Below are positions 35,555 through 49,602 of a DNA stretch of 64,000 nt, one piece after another. Each line of letters opens with the position of its first letter. Position 1 is the first letter of the stretch. The notes beneath the pieces were generated by a model. It was not told the DNA's origin. It worked only from the letters and a program-made list of their open reading frames with translations, and made no database searches. The translations under genes and the position numbers were made by a program. The stretch is from Lycocorax pyrrhopterus obiensis (lineage: Eukaryota; Chordata; Aves; Passeriformes; Paradisaeidae): NCBI GenBank assembly GCA_014706295.1, contig JACSVZ010000002.1, forward strand, positions 130,705,431 to 130,769,430, written 5' to 3'.

Positions 35555-38500
35555 GACATGAACCAGTGAAGTCCTTTGTCCTTCATACTAACAAACCTCA
35601 AGGTTATAGTCTTATTATCATGCATAGACACCTCATACTTTTGCTGGTGTTTGTTTTGTGCTCCTATGTACTGTAGAATCTATTGCAGTACTGGTAGAGA
35701 GCAAGAAGCTTTTGCTTTTCACATTTTGGAAGTAAAGCTCAAATTCCTGTTGTCTTGTTCTTTCTGTTGCTTGAGCTCTCTTTCTAAACTGATGGTTTTC
35801 TTCGGTTTGCAAAAAGTGATTGAAAGACTGTCCTCATAATGCAGTGCTGGTAGCTGAAAAGCTAATGTGACATGGCTGTATTATCTTATAGCTGCTATCT
35901 CAGTGGAGAACTGCTGTTTAAAACAACTCTTTTTCAGCATTAGTAATGCCTGCCAACTGTTGGGTTTGGTTGAACCTGTTCAAGGCCTCGGGTTCCCTAG
36001 CTGCCTTGTTATAATTCATAGTACTTGATCTTTTAATATACTCATACACTTGGTTTGACTTAGGCATACGGACTAGGCTTCTTGTCATCTATTCCAAGTT
36101 GCCTTTTTGCTTGTCTAAAATTTAAGTATTTAAAATTAAGGATTGTTGAGGGGTTTTTGTTACTATTTGGGTGTATTGGCTTAGACTGGCTCTTTGCCTT
36201 TTTAAGATGTCAGTTGTGTGTTGGGAAACATGCCCTTGCCAAAAAGGAAATAACCCTTTTCAAGTTTTAAACAACTCATTGCCCTCCGAAAAACCAGTTT
36301 AATTGCCCTTTAAATTCAAGAAGGACAGAAATTTGTTTACTTGTGTATAAATGTGGATTATATGCATAAATATCTCAATTCTTTATACACAGTGTACGTG
36401 AACTTTCTTTTAACTGCCAAATCAATGTCCCAGGTTTGAAGTCTGGATTTGGACCTCTCTTAAATGCTTGTGTGGTGCTAGTACTGTACCTCAATTTATG
36501 ACCTATCTGTAGGCTGTTGAGAAGCCTTACAGCTGCAGAGACTGCAGCTTCCATTTTCGTCCTTCAGCTGGTAAAGTTTGAGGCAGCCAGGTTGAAATGT
36601 GCATATCCTGCAACCAAGAGAGCTCTTCTGGAGTCTTGCTGTAGTGTCCCAAGTATATTTACAAAAGTAGGCACTAAATGATTTATATCAGGTTTATGGT
36701 GTTGTTAGCTTAGTACAAGACGCTTGTTAGGAGCATGACTTTTGGAGTTTTTTGGTCTGATGTGCAACATCAGTTGGGATTCTGTCTTTCTCAAGTAGCA
36801 AGAGGAAAGGATAATGCAGCTGGGAGTAGTACGTGAAGGAATGCTGAGGCACCTAAATGGACAAATCGGTTAGGTGAGAAGAGATTAAAAAAAACTGATG
36901 GATGTGAAGGGGAAGGTTGGTTTTTTGGGGTAGTGCCTGGTGATCCTTTAAGCTTTCATATCTTTACAGGTAATTCTAAATATATTGTTTAATCAGGTGA
37001 GGGTAGCACGCTTACATGAAAAATTCCACTTGTTTGCCTTGGAACACCTGACTAGCTGAGAAATATCTCACTTATTTTGGTGGAACCTTTTCAGGATGCC
37101 ATATTTTGGAAAGAAGTAATCCTAATTTTAGACGTGTTGGAGTAGTTTTCCATGTATGTATATTTTTTGGGGAATCCTGCATAGTGCTGATTTTATTGAA
37201 TCTGTTGTAATATTTCGGACCTAGTAATTTAATATATTATTATTGTCTCCTATGCTTTGAAAAAAATATTTTCAGAGCAGATTACTACAACACAGTTATT
37301 GCATGGGTTTGTTCTAAAATAGAAGTGGATATGGGACTTGCTGTTTTCTGAATCAGCTTGTATTTCAGCAGAAATCAGTGCTTTATGTGGCATGTGTTTT
37401 GGATTTGTACTTTTTAAAAGCCTTGTGCTTTTGGGCAGGCACTCTTAAATTAATCTGTGGTTCTCACTATTTTTGTTAATTCCCCTATTTTTTTCTTATC
37501 CTGTTCTTTTACGTGTGTTGGTTTTTTAAAAAATACTTAAGCTCTAGGCATCAACTTTCTAGCTAGATTTCTCCTTTCTACTTAGAATTCCAGTTTAACT
37601 ATAATTGTGCTTTGACTATTGGCTGTAGAAGTGGATTCCTTTTCTTTTTGGAATCTCTTCACTCATCCCTGTGTTGTCTAAGCGTATCCTTATCTGATCA
37701 GTCTCATTCCTCTAAATTATATATCGAATAGCTATCAGCTGACCTACTGATCTTTCTGAACTATAGCCAGTGCTTTATTTTTTTTCCGAGAGTTGTGTTT
37801 TAGGACTAGAGAGTGTCCAAGACCCGGTGTCTATACTGCAATGCCATATCAATGCACTTGGCAATTTTAACATTGACAGCTCAACATGGAGAGTGAAGCA
37901 GCAGAAGTGGGTTCATTTACAAAACCGAGTTGTTTGGGAAATAACATGATGAGAATTCAGTATCTCAAAATTTAGTTTTAAATCAATAAATGTTTATAAA
38001 CATGTTCTTTGGTTTTTTTCAGTACTGTCTTTGTTGATGGAAAATATTTGTTTTCATTTGCTGAAAGTTGAAGTGTTACGAGCTTGTTGCACATGGGCTG
38101 CTGCTTCTGAAAACAAGAGCTAGATAGCAATTTATGAGACTTTTCCTGGAACTGGAGTGTATTAGGATTAGAGATTTGTTGGCATAGAAGGTGCAAACTG
38201 TGCTTGGGAGTGTGTTCTGACAAGCATTTCCCCATGTCTTAGTTGTGGAAACTTGTATATTGTTAAACATATTGTTATCAAATAGGGCACAAGTAACAGT
38301 CAATTTGTTTATCTCTCCCTGTCTCCCTCCCCCTTCCTTTTTTATTTCTGCTTCCATTGCATTCTCTAAAACTACTTCTAGAATTTGACTGTAACTTGCC
38401 ACTGGTGAGTCATGCTCCATTAAGAAAAGAAAAATTGGAAATCAAATTATGTGACTCAAGAGCTGTTTGACCCCCAGATATGCACGTTTCTCTTTATTTA

Positions 38501-41087
38501 TGCACGTGAGAACTAATAAACCTATGCTAAATGCCTGTGTTAACAAAATATGTATTATTTGTTTTAAGCAAAAGCAGGTGCTTCTCTTCTCAGCATGACG
38601 AGTCATATTTCTATGCTCATCTCTGTACGAGTTCTGGCCTGCAATACAACTTCACTCCAGTGAGCTGCCTTTTACACCTTTTGACATTTAGAATCTGTAC
38701 ATATCCCACTTTGCTTGTGAAGTAGTTTGAATGTTGACAGTTTCAGTAGCCTTGCCCATGTGAAGGGGAAGAATGTTTGTCTCAGAGGAAGCCCATGTTC
38801 CTTCTTTTACTCATTTAAAACTGTAGTTCTTTATTTTCTACTTTGTTGTTCTAGATTCCTTTGCTTGGGTGATTGTGATGTTACGTAACAAGTGAGGAAG
38901 CAGCAATGCCACTTACCTTTTCTACTGCCCTGCTATAGGAGCTTGTTCTCGATACATACCTTTGTGTGGGTGTATATATGTGCATATGTATTTATCCCTA
39001 TTAAAGACAACTTTCCATCTGGCTTTATTTCATTATTGGTTGATAGTAAGAAGGAACAGTTATGACAGAAAATTTAGATTACACTCAGTACATAGGTAAA
39101 CAGTTGTTCTGCATGTGTTATAATTTCACACTAATCCAGTTAGTAAGGCAGTGAGAGCAGGCAAGAGCCATTTTCTGATTGTTTTGTAGGCAGGCACTGT
39201 CACACGTGCCCAACTGAATGGTAGTCAAGGTATATTTAATTTGCTTCCCTCTAACAAAAACACTTTTTTTTTTTCCTGAAGTTCTTTCATGGACCTGTCT
39301 TCACGTGTTCTGTGATCACTAGAAAACTGCGGACCCCAGACTATTTTACTATGCGTAGTACAGCTATACTCTGGAAGGTTCAAGAATGTGAATGTCATGG
39401 TTGTTTATAAAGCAAATCACTTGAATATGCTGTGTGGCAAGAGGAGATGATATATAAGAACTTTCTAGGCTGCAAAACTAACTTGGAAACTGAATGTCAG
39501 GTTGAACTCCTGGCAAAGCACCAGTTAGAAAGTGAAACGTTGAAATGTAAATAATAGTTTCGTTCTGTACCAGCTATGATAGTATCCAGTAATTTTTCAG
39601 TGAAGTGGCTGTGTTGCTAGGGAATTGAAGGAATTACATACAGCAAACCAACATCATAGCAAGGAAATGGATGGCATAATTTAAATATTAGAGCTATGCA
39701 GCATTGAGTGATTTAATTTGTATTTTAGAACTGTGGAGTATGTTGTGGGTCTCAAAATTGTGGATTTGAATGTGAATGCAATAGAATTGCTTTTAATGCA
39801 GCTTAATATGCTATATTGCTGGAAAAAATCCCAAATAGTCAACAGTTTAGTAGGTAAAAAAACCCTACTAATACCTCTAACTAATGCTAGTAATTTGCAA
39901 ATGCTTATGTATTTCAGATGAGTTTACCTGTATTAAACTGTTTATTGCCTCTGGGATATGTGTGAGTACAAAGAGGGTTTGTGTGTCTAGATCCATGAGT
40001 TTTCTAAAATCTACTTTGAGTGCTCATGTTCAAGAAAACTTTGTCAAACTGACTGGTACCTCCAAAAGGTGACAGGGCTGTTGGCTGTTCAGGTCTTCTG
40101 GACGTTCATTCCTGACACAAGTCCCCTTGAAGATAATTCTCTGGCTTTGTATGTCATGCTTTTATTATCACATCAAAGTTAGCAGGAAAAACAGTGCATC
40201 ATCTTGCCGGAAACTTATGTGTTAATACATAATGATTTTTGAAATATGTAAGTAACCTGAATGCCAATACTTAGAAAGATAATTATAAGTGTTCTATTTG
40301 TAAGTTTATGTATTGGGAGACTATCCATGGAGACAGAGAGGAGGGTGGTACAAGAGTTCATCTATTTGAGGAACTGTGCTGCAGGATAGTCCTGGACGAG
40401 AAACTAACTGAATTGGTCTGTGCTAGCCAGCCAGCAGATCTGTTCCTCCCTGCCACAGCCCCTTACTTCCCTTTGGTGTATACGAAGCGTTTGGAGAGCA
40501 GAAGCTGGCATATCACTGATGAGACTGAATTTGCATTTGCTGTTAGGCAGCTCAGGGTTTAAACCCACACCAGCTGCTTTGAGAATAAGGTTGCCACAGC
40601 GTGTCTTTGCTGTTCATGGTGGTGCACCAGGTAGAAAAGGTTGTTTGGTTTCTTTTTTGCTGTGGTTAATTTGGTAAATTAGTATTTGGGAGTGATGTCA
40701 TGGTATGTATTCCTGAATATTGGAAAGGAAGCCATTTGCATAGGAGCAGAGACTGACAGTGATTGCTGCAATGTAAGAGTTGAAACTCAGATACTGCAAC
40801 ATTGCTGATTTATGTTCCAGAAAATAGATTTACTAAGACAAATACAAGTACTAACGTGAATGGTGTATTTGTCTTTATAAAGTACAGAGAACCTGTTCTG
40901 ATATGTAGATACAGTTGTATAAAGTAGAAAGATTAAGAGTAATCCCTGTCCATTTACTGATCTTTACTCTACTTTTTCCCTGACCTACTTACAGCAACGA
41001 AATTTAATGCCAATAGTCAGTGTCTTTGTTCCAAGGTACAGGGAGAATGGGTTTATAGATCATCTTTGGCATAATTCCTAGAAGTTT

Positions 41088-41200
41088 AGGGTCATATTCT
41101 GATTCAGCTTTCCTGGTGTAGGTCTGGACTACTTCAGTTGATTTACTTTGGAGTAATTCCAGATTTATCCCGATCCAGCTAACATCAAATCAGGACCCTA
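41088..41200. repeat. MITE-like relic with inverted ends
   Basis: The left end AGGGTCATATTCTGATT is roughly the reverse complement of the right end AAATCAGGACCCT. The interior has GGAGTAATTCCAGATTTA, a word typical of the archosaur-type short inverted-repeat family. A non-autonomous DNA transposon relic is the best reading; no transposase is present. Confidence 0.45.
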
Positions 41201-42629
41201 CAGTCCAGCTTTGTTTCATGTAGTTGGGTGAAGAGTTTGGATTTGTGTGGTTTAATGGGGAATGAGGTGAGGTAATGCATTTAAAAATATGTCCTTGGAG
41301 AGGAAGTAGTTTTTCCTCATTTGTTGATAGATTAAAGTATAGATAAATTTTTTTGAATGTATTTTAGCTCCTCATTACAGCAGAATCTACTATTTGAGAA
41401 TGGGCATGATTACAGATTTTGTAGTGGAAAAATCCTGTAATTTATTCACCTTCAGTAAAAGCATCTTAAAATTCCAAAAGACAAAATACTCTTAATTCTT
41501 TCAGTGCAAAATATACTCTGACATTATAGCTTGTTCTTTTTGGAAGGAGTAGTATTTTCTCTAAAAGGGTTTAATGGGATTATAAATTATTAGGTTCAAC
41601 TTAAGCAGAAGAATTCCCTTTATTCACCTGTTGCTTGTGACTTACCTTGCAATACCTGCACTTGAAGAGTGTCTCCTGCTAAATAATTTTGATGCACAAC
41701 TGATGTAGATTGTGTTTTATTTTGAACACTTATGGATGATAATAATAAATTCAATCTCAATGAGCTTCACTTCTCCCAAAAGAATGGGTAAATGTTTAGG
41801 TTTAAATGTGTGCTTTCTTTTCTAAGGAAAAGTCATTGTCTTTCCTCTTTACAGGCTATAGAACCTCAGGGAAATTGTACTATGCTACTGGCAGTACTCT
41901 AGACCATCTAGTCTTGTTCCAACTGTTATAAAAGCGTGAACTTCAAATGTAAATGCTTATTTCTTTGCCTCCGGAGAACATTGAACAAACTTGATTCCTT
42001 TATTGAGAAATATAGATTTTTCTTTCTTCCCTGTCCTCTGGCATGTTTTAGTGGTTCTGCCACCGACTTGCTAAGAAACCATGTTCTGAGGCCCTTACCT
42101 TGGCTTCAAGGGATCCACTTGGCTTCCTTTACACATGCAAAGTTCTACAGAGCCCAGAATGCTTTGAGGTGTTATCCTTCATTTTCAGTTAAAGTCCTTA
42201 TGTATTGCACCTAATTGGAGGATGAACAATGCAAAGCTGCTTTTCCTTTTCTATTTTATATGTGTGAATCATTCTTCTGGAAAGTTTTGTCATGTAAAGG
42301 GTTCTATTGATTTGAGTTATTTAATTTGCAGGTATTTTCAGTTAAAGCTGAAAATGTCTTTAGGTTTCATTAGATATCAAAGCCTGTTAGGCCTGTTAAC
42401 CTCTCAGCATTATTCAATATTTCAGATTAGTTTAGGGTTTCCAGAAATGAATGAACAGCTGCTGCAGCAGCAGTAGTGTGTAATGACTTAGAATTAAACC
42501 CCAAGATCATTAGTCCTGGTATTCTAGAAGTGTGTTGGTAATGCAGGACTAGTTTTCAAAGAACTGCAGTGGTTTTCCATGCAGTTCTAGGAGGTGACAG
42601 GCCTCCTGATCAATGCAATCAGTGTTGCT

Positions 42630-42664
42630 CTGCTGTCTGCTATGGGTAGCACAGTAGACAGCAG
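42630..42664. repeat. 12-bp-arm inverted repeat (hairpin)
   Basis: CTGCTGTCTGCT at 42,630-42,641 pairs with AGTAGACAGCAG at 42,653-42,664 with one G:T-type mismatch and an 11-base loop. No known RNA family is recognised. Confidence 0.6.
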
Positions 42665-45600
42665 TGTTCCACTCCTTGGGTGGGTGGGCTGCTTTCAGGT
42701 TTGTTTTTTATTCCCAGTGGCAGGAGAGTGTCATATTTCACAGCTTCTGGAACACTTTCTGTAGGTGAATACCATCTGGATTGTGTTGTATATGTGTGTA
42801 GTTCTGCTGCCTTCTGGAAGTCTCTGCCTTCCTGTATCTCTACTGGATTCCAGGTGTTTAACCTTTCTCCCCTGCAGTTTTTCCCCAGCAGGGCCTGATG
42901 AAGACCTGAGAAAGCGGGCAGGCAGGGGTGTGCTGCTGACTCCATACAATTCGTTCAGCCTGTTCTTGATGGTCCTCTTCCCATGTGTTCCTCAGATGTG
43001 GACAGTGATGATGTTGTGGGATAAATGCATTGTTCTGGCAGTGGGAAGTGGACATCTTTCCTGGAAGCTCTTCAACCCTTTTCCCAGCATGCATTTAAAG
43101 ATGGGCTTATTATATGATGAGGGAGAGGCTACAAGCCCCCTAGATAAAATGGTTGTGGGGAGCAGACTGCCTGCTCCACTGCAGTCATCTGGTGTGCAGC
43201 TGAGGTTCCTCGGAGAGGCAGCCAAAGGGAACAAGCTAGATGAATTGTCCTGCCACACTGCATATGGCCTGTGGGTTATGAGTTGTTCATCGTAGATATT
43301 TGCTTATGATCCTTAAGAACATTAAGATTTTGCAGTAAAACTTTAGAAAAATACTTAACAGCATGAAAAAAATCTGCTTAAGCCACAATGAACTCTCTAA
43401 TTCTTTTTACCAGCCTTTCACAAAGAGAGAGCATCTGGTGGACAGAATAGATCAGAGTCCTGAGTGCATATGCTAGTGGTTTCATTGTCATCAACAGACA
43501 TTACATTTTTGTTGATTTATTTTGTGCAATGACTAAAACTTCATTTCCTGCTCTGTTAAGGATGTTCTACTTTGCTTGACTTGTACAAAAATGAAGTATG
43601 GTTGTTGTATCCATATAAAAGTTGAAAGCAATTGCGTGGCGTGGAGTTAATGGTGGACATATCTTTTATCTACTTATGCGTACACACCAGTTCTTTTCAT
43701 CTGAAATCCTCTAGTTGTTGATGATGCTAAATCTTCTGCAGTTAACTTTCCCTTCTCAGGACTGTAATCTAAAGGTCAGGATACTGTAATCTATTCTTCA
43801 TTTATTGCATATCAAAGAGTATTCCTCTCATAAATGTGGCTTATAAAACTTTAGTTTATTACCCATATACCAATTGTTTAAGCACTTCTGTTCTCAGTCA
43901 AGTAGAACCAAGTGAACTGTTCATATAGTTGTGGGAAAGTCAGAGATTCACTTCTACTGGTGTCTGTATAACCCATCAACTTGAAAAAAGAATATGCTAT
44001 AGCTGCTCAGTCATTTTACTTCTGGCATTTTTGATGAAAACATAATTTCTGTAAAATGGTGTTTTTAGTCTCTCTTTTGTCTTGGCGAAAAAAACCCCAA
44101 ACAAGATACGGCATTTAGAACAGCACAGGGCGCTATTTTTCTGCTTGTCAAAGCAGGGCCCTCATGTTCTTGGTCCTATTCAATATTGAGCTGTATCTAA
44201 TTGAACAGCTCCTGTGTTGTGTGTGAAGTGTAGCTTGGATGTCTGGTTCTCTGTTCTGGACTGTGTTCCTGGCTGTGTTTCCTCAACAGCATTGCTGTCT
44301 TTTTCTCTGAAGTGCCTAAGGTACATGAAAATCCTATGGTTACAGGGTACCACCAGGGAGATGTTTTTTTGGAGGAGAGAACTGGCTACACTCAGAGCTT
44401 GTGTGTCTTGTGGTTGCATTTTTTTTCAGGTGGATGTTTTCTTGTGTGTACAAACAGCAGAGTGCTTTCATCAGACAAAATAAAGTTGTGCTGCTTTCAG
44501 TAATGTTGGAAAACTTTATTTGAAACAGAAATAGCAAAATACAAATTTTCAGAAATCTGAAAGTGAACTTTGATGTGTCCAACTAAATGTTTCTTTTTCC
44601 ACCCCTTTGCATCTTGATCTTGTACTAAAAGCAAGTATCAAGGTTGTGAAACCTCAGGAGCCTGACTCAGTGAATTGGCCTGTATGTTAGTATCTGGTGA
44701 GGGACAGACTTGCCTCAGAATTGCCAGCTCATGAGCACTCATCTTCCCTCTGGCTGTGCTGGACCTGGCTAGAGGTTGATCATTCTGGCCCATTCTTAGT
44801 TTAGGATGCAAGTATAAGATTCCGACTGTTTAAGGCTAAACTGCAGCTAATTTGAAACTAATACTAAATGTCTTTACACATTGTTCAACCAATCTGATGA
44901 TTATACTAATACCAGGTTCCTAATCCTGTCCTTGGCACCAGTGGAATTGGTATGAGTTCTGTGAGTGTTGCTTATTAATAGAAGATGGATCATGGCTCTT
45001 GAAGTATTTTTTATCATCTGCTGACACTGGTATTTCATGATTTCAGATTTAGTAGGCTTCTGAATTCTCCTGAGCAGAGAACAATCTGATGTGTTCCCTT
45101 CTCATCTTTTGTGGGAAACAACTTGTAGGCAATTTTCTGGCTCCAGAATAAATGATGGCTAGTGCCACAAGGAGAGAGAAAGCTGAGGGAATTGCAGCTA
45201 GCAGTTATGAAGAGATCCCCTGCTTGTGGGATTCCACTCTAACAGAACCATTAAGGAAGCATGGTGTGGTGGGATTGAGCTTTTTGAGTGGTGGTGCCCT
45301 TCTTCTTTCAAGTTCGTCCTGTCCTGCTCTGCTTGAAAAGAGTTAAAATGGCATCACACACATACCTGTTCCATTCTTGCCACTTCCTTCTGCCTCATCT
45401 TAAAATGATCTTAATGATTCTTTTTTTTTCTGTGTTTTTGATCCCTGTTTTTATGATTGTAATATTCTTGGATATCTTTACCCAATTAAAACTCCTAATA
45501 GTGATACTTGTGTCTTTAACATGTCACACACTAGTATTTTATACTTTTGTTTTTCCATTTGAAAAAAGTTATTTCTTGGATTTGTGCAAACGGCTTGCTA

Positions 45601-47884
45601 TATAGGCAGAAACGAGGACATACTTAGGTGATTGTTCTGCTCTTTTCAGTTTTCATTCCTGTCTCTACGGAGACATGTAGTGCTTTAAGTGATTTATAAA
45701 GTAGCCTTGTAAACACATTTAGGTCATAATAGCATTATAACTTCCTTTGTACATGATTGTTTTCATCACTGAACACTCTTGTAATGAATTCAAGTGTGGT
45801 ATGATCCTTACATTTGTACTGACTTGATGTAACTTCTTGCACTAATCACATCTTGATATTTGTTTCTGTTCTTGAATATAAATTCATATCAGGTTTACTG
45901 CTGTTACTGAGTAAGAAATGGTTTTGTTCATGCAAGATTATCCTCTTTTTTCATGCAATTTAAGAAACAGAAGTATATTCCCAAACACATAATTTGTCTT
46001 TGCTCTGGTTTTGGTTCACTGCAATGTGCAGCCTGTTCAAAAGAACAGGGACTTAATCTGTGTCCTGTTCTGATTCCGAAAGGCACCATGTATGTAAAAG
46101 CAAATACTGAAGTGTGGTGCTACTTGCTTTTGACTATATACTGATTAATCAGTAAAGATTCTAAATGAGCAACAGACCAGTCTTGCATGGTGTGAAGATT
46201 TTTTTTTTAAATTTGTGTTTGCACTACAGTTTCAGATCCTGTTTTAGCAATGGTAGGAGAGCAGTGCTTATTGACATCCAGGTCAGCTCATGCATGTAGC
46301 AGTTTGGTAGGCTGGAGCATTATCACAATTATTCTTAAGAGATCTCTCAGGTAGTTAAACCTATTTTCAGCTTTCTGTTCACCATGTCCTTCATTTCACC
46401 ACTTGCTGTCATACTTGCTGCTTTGTAAGGTGGCATTCTGCTGCCTGAGCTTATTCTTTGCCTTTCCAAACTCTCCTTCCCTGCTTCAACCACCTCTTTC
46501 ATTTGACAAACCCACAGTCCTTCAATTGCTCCTTCATTTTGAAGGTTAATATAGATTTATTGGAGCTATTGCATAATTGATTTTGTTTTAATTAAAGGAG
46601 TGCAAGGCATGAGTAATATAAGCACACTCCCCGTCAGAAAACCAGCCCTTAGAAACTTCTGCAGTCCTGTACCAGTTTCTATAAGTATTTGCTCTATTCA
46701 GAATCCTGATCTAAACTAGGCTGAAAATTATCATAGGGACTGATTAGAAGAAAAAGGTAAATTTTCTCAATTCTTAAGTAGTTGGAAATGTTTATTTCTT
46801 CAAAATTAATGAGTCTTAAGGATTGATAAGTATTTATCTGACAAAATAAGTTATATAGTACTGTCTCTTTGAGTTTAATTTTATGTGATAAAAATTCAAA
46901 TTTGGATTCTATTTGGGTGAATCTCCTAATTTAAAAAATTTGAACACTTGCACACTTGTGGGAGTTTCAAAGTGCTTGCATTTGGTTTGCTAGCAGAGAT
47001 GGTGTGCATGGAGTTTTTTGATGTTGGTATTTTTTTCCTGGCAGTAAAAATGCAAATAATAGTCTTTGTCATACTTCTGTTTATAAATGAAATTGTTTAT
47101 AAACTCTCACATTAAAAAGTTTTTAATGAATACCAGTTTATTTTAGGAAAAATTGCCTTTTCTTTACCGTCTTGGGAATGCTACTTTTGTCATGTTTTTC
47201 TCTTTATTCTTTTGGGAGCTTTAATTTCTAAAAGAATTCTATTTCATGTACTGCTTAAATATTTGATGTTTTATCCAAAGCTTTTCAAATATATCTATAA
47301 AACCACTTTATACTCTCACTGGAATGTTAAATATTTAAGACTGAAGTCAGTACATCACTGTAATGTCATGCCATTTATGATCCATTTTATTAAGCCATTG
47401 CTTTCCCAGTCTCTTAATTAAAATCACCCCTTTCATGAGAACAAAGCTATATACTCCATTTAACATAGAGAATGGTCATTTGTAATATGAATTTAAATAG
47501 AAATTTAAATGACAATAGCAATGTAAAATGCAAACATTTTTCTCTGTCTTTTTTTCTTTTCCTTGCTGCAGTCTAAGACTTGGAGAAAAAAACTTATTAG
47601 CAGTAATGTACCTTGGAATTTGGTTGAAAAGAGGGTTCATAGTGTGGTTTGTTTGTTTATTTAATTATTGTGTGTATGAGCCTGCAGATATTATGTCCCC
47701 ACACATTGAGTTGCATTATCAGTAAATCAGTTCTTTTACTCCTGTATAACAGCAGATGAGTCAATCTTCTAGCTACATGTAAGTTGCTGGAAAAAGTCCC
47801 TGCTGATAAATAATAAAACTGATGAGCTTACCACATTTTGAAACTAGTCTCTAGTGCATGTCAATATTCAGAGACAATTGAAAC

Positions 47885-48165
47885 TAGCTGCCTGTTGGTG
47901 TTTGCTCTGTGGACAGCTCATTTTCATTCTTGCTGGGGCAGGCACTGCCTTTTGTAGGGTGTGCAGAAGGCTGCTTGTCGCCGTATGAGATCGGCTTGGG
48001 GGCGGCAGCATTGTGCTTCACTGCCCATGCTGTAGCTGCTGAGAAGTCTGCCACGTCCTTGTCTCCCAAGGTTGGCCATCTCATCCCCTGCTGTCCATGG
48101 CCTTTCCCTCACCTTGTCTGTGGCCCAGCAGCTTCTGCAGTTGTCAGAACTTGTGTAGTTGAGTA
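47885..48165. other. GC-richer patch in intron 3
   Basis: A local GC rise with a few CpGs (TCGCCGTATGAGATCGGC, GGGGGCGGCAGC, CCACGTCC). Open frames of 62-85 codons occur on both strands, none familiar. It may be a decayed repeat, a retrocopy piece or a regulatory element. Confidence 0.25.
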
Positions 48166-49569
48166 GCTTTACCCAGTTGTTTCACTGCTGTGATATGTAT
48201 TGCTCTTAATGAAATTCTGAAACCAATAGTTTGCTTGGCCAAAGATTAATTTGAAAATACTTAACCATTTTAATTCTGTACTTAGTGGCATTTACGCAGA
48301 ATACCATGTGGGTAGCAGGTAGTTTTATGATTCTCTGGGGGGCATGGTTTGCTATAGCTGGTTTTGTTGTACTCTTATTCAATAAAACGTTTTACTGAAT
48401 ATCTCATAACAAGCTGCTGTTAGACACTCATGGTGGTATTTTGTAACATTGCTACAATAATCCACCTGTATGGATTTCAGCAGAACCTTAATGAATTTAG
48501 TCTCCCCCTACTGCTAGTCTCCCACCCTCAGATGGAGAATGTCCCAAACTCTGCTTGAAAGATAATACTGGGGCAAAGTAACTGGGAAACTCAGGCTCCT
48601 TTTGCCTGAGAAACAAAGCTTCTTCCTCCAGAAATAAAGGGTGGGAGGGAGAAAAGGAAAACTCAAACCTTGCTAGATATATAGAGGTAACAAACATACC
48701 ATTCATTGCTTATCTGAAGTGCTTTAACACAGCTTCTTCATTCTACTTACATTGTCTCGTGGTTCTGTTACATCCAGTTGTTCCTGTGTGTATCTGAGGT
48801 GCACACTGGCACCTGGTTTCTAAACATTGTGCTGTGGGATATAAAGATGGTTTAAAAGGTAGTCATCTAAATTACTGTACATTAGTATGGAGAAAAACCT
48901 GTTTCCAATAACTTTTATAGGTCTTGCAGTATTTATTATATATCTAGTAATAGCTGTGTATGTAATTGTCTTTATATGATCAAAATATATTATTGGACAT
49001 ACTTTTACATTCAGATGCCAAATTAAAATTTACTGTCAAATGTGAGTGAGGTTTCTTTTTCCATTTAATAATGCTGGAACTAAGATCTACCACTGTGTGC
49101 AGCTCCACTTAGTATTTTGTAGTTGATTGAAGTATTGCTGCAAGATGTTAATGGGAATTTTCTCATGCTCCTTGGTTTGGCTGTTGTTCAGAGACCAGTT
49201 TTCATAACTTCTTCCAAACTATTTCAGTAAACTTACATATTTTATGTATCATAAGCCACTTAGTAAATTTTGGTCCCTTTAAAATCTTGTAGAGAAACAG
49301 CCACACATTTGAGTTTTACATAGCAAAAGAGATATATCAGAAAGAGAATATGGGCAATGTCTACTGGTTTTTTTTTTTTTTTTTTCTTTCTTAGATTATG
49401 CCAAGTGACTAGCCATGCTATGATTTACACTCTTTGAAGGCTGTATTTTTTTTGTATTAAAGACACTCTTTTTAAAAAGTGGTTTTTGTTTCTACCATTT
49501 CGCTTTCATTTTCGTTTGTATTTTGTCATCCTTGTGGTATCTCACTTCTATTTCTGATCATCTACTAGT

Positions 49570-49602
49570 TTTGGCACTATTATTTTTTTTTTTGGCACTA
49601 TT
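49570..49602. repeat. 12-bp direct repeat flanking a T-run (21-bp duplication)
   Basis: TTTGGCACTATT occurs at 49,570-49,581 and 49,591-49,602 around a short A/T-run. Replication slippage is the simple explanation. Confidence 0.75.

Noticed and set aside
42765..43295. 176-codon + frame, with a possible DNA-transposon-like end near 43,250-43,295
   Set aside because: No domain, several competing frames on both strands, and the transposon resemblance (CATATGGCCTGTGGGTTATG) is too short to support.
44351..44364. CTCF-like word CCACCAGGGAGATG
   Set aside because: Only a partial match to the CTCF core; too weak to annotate.
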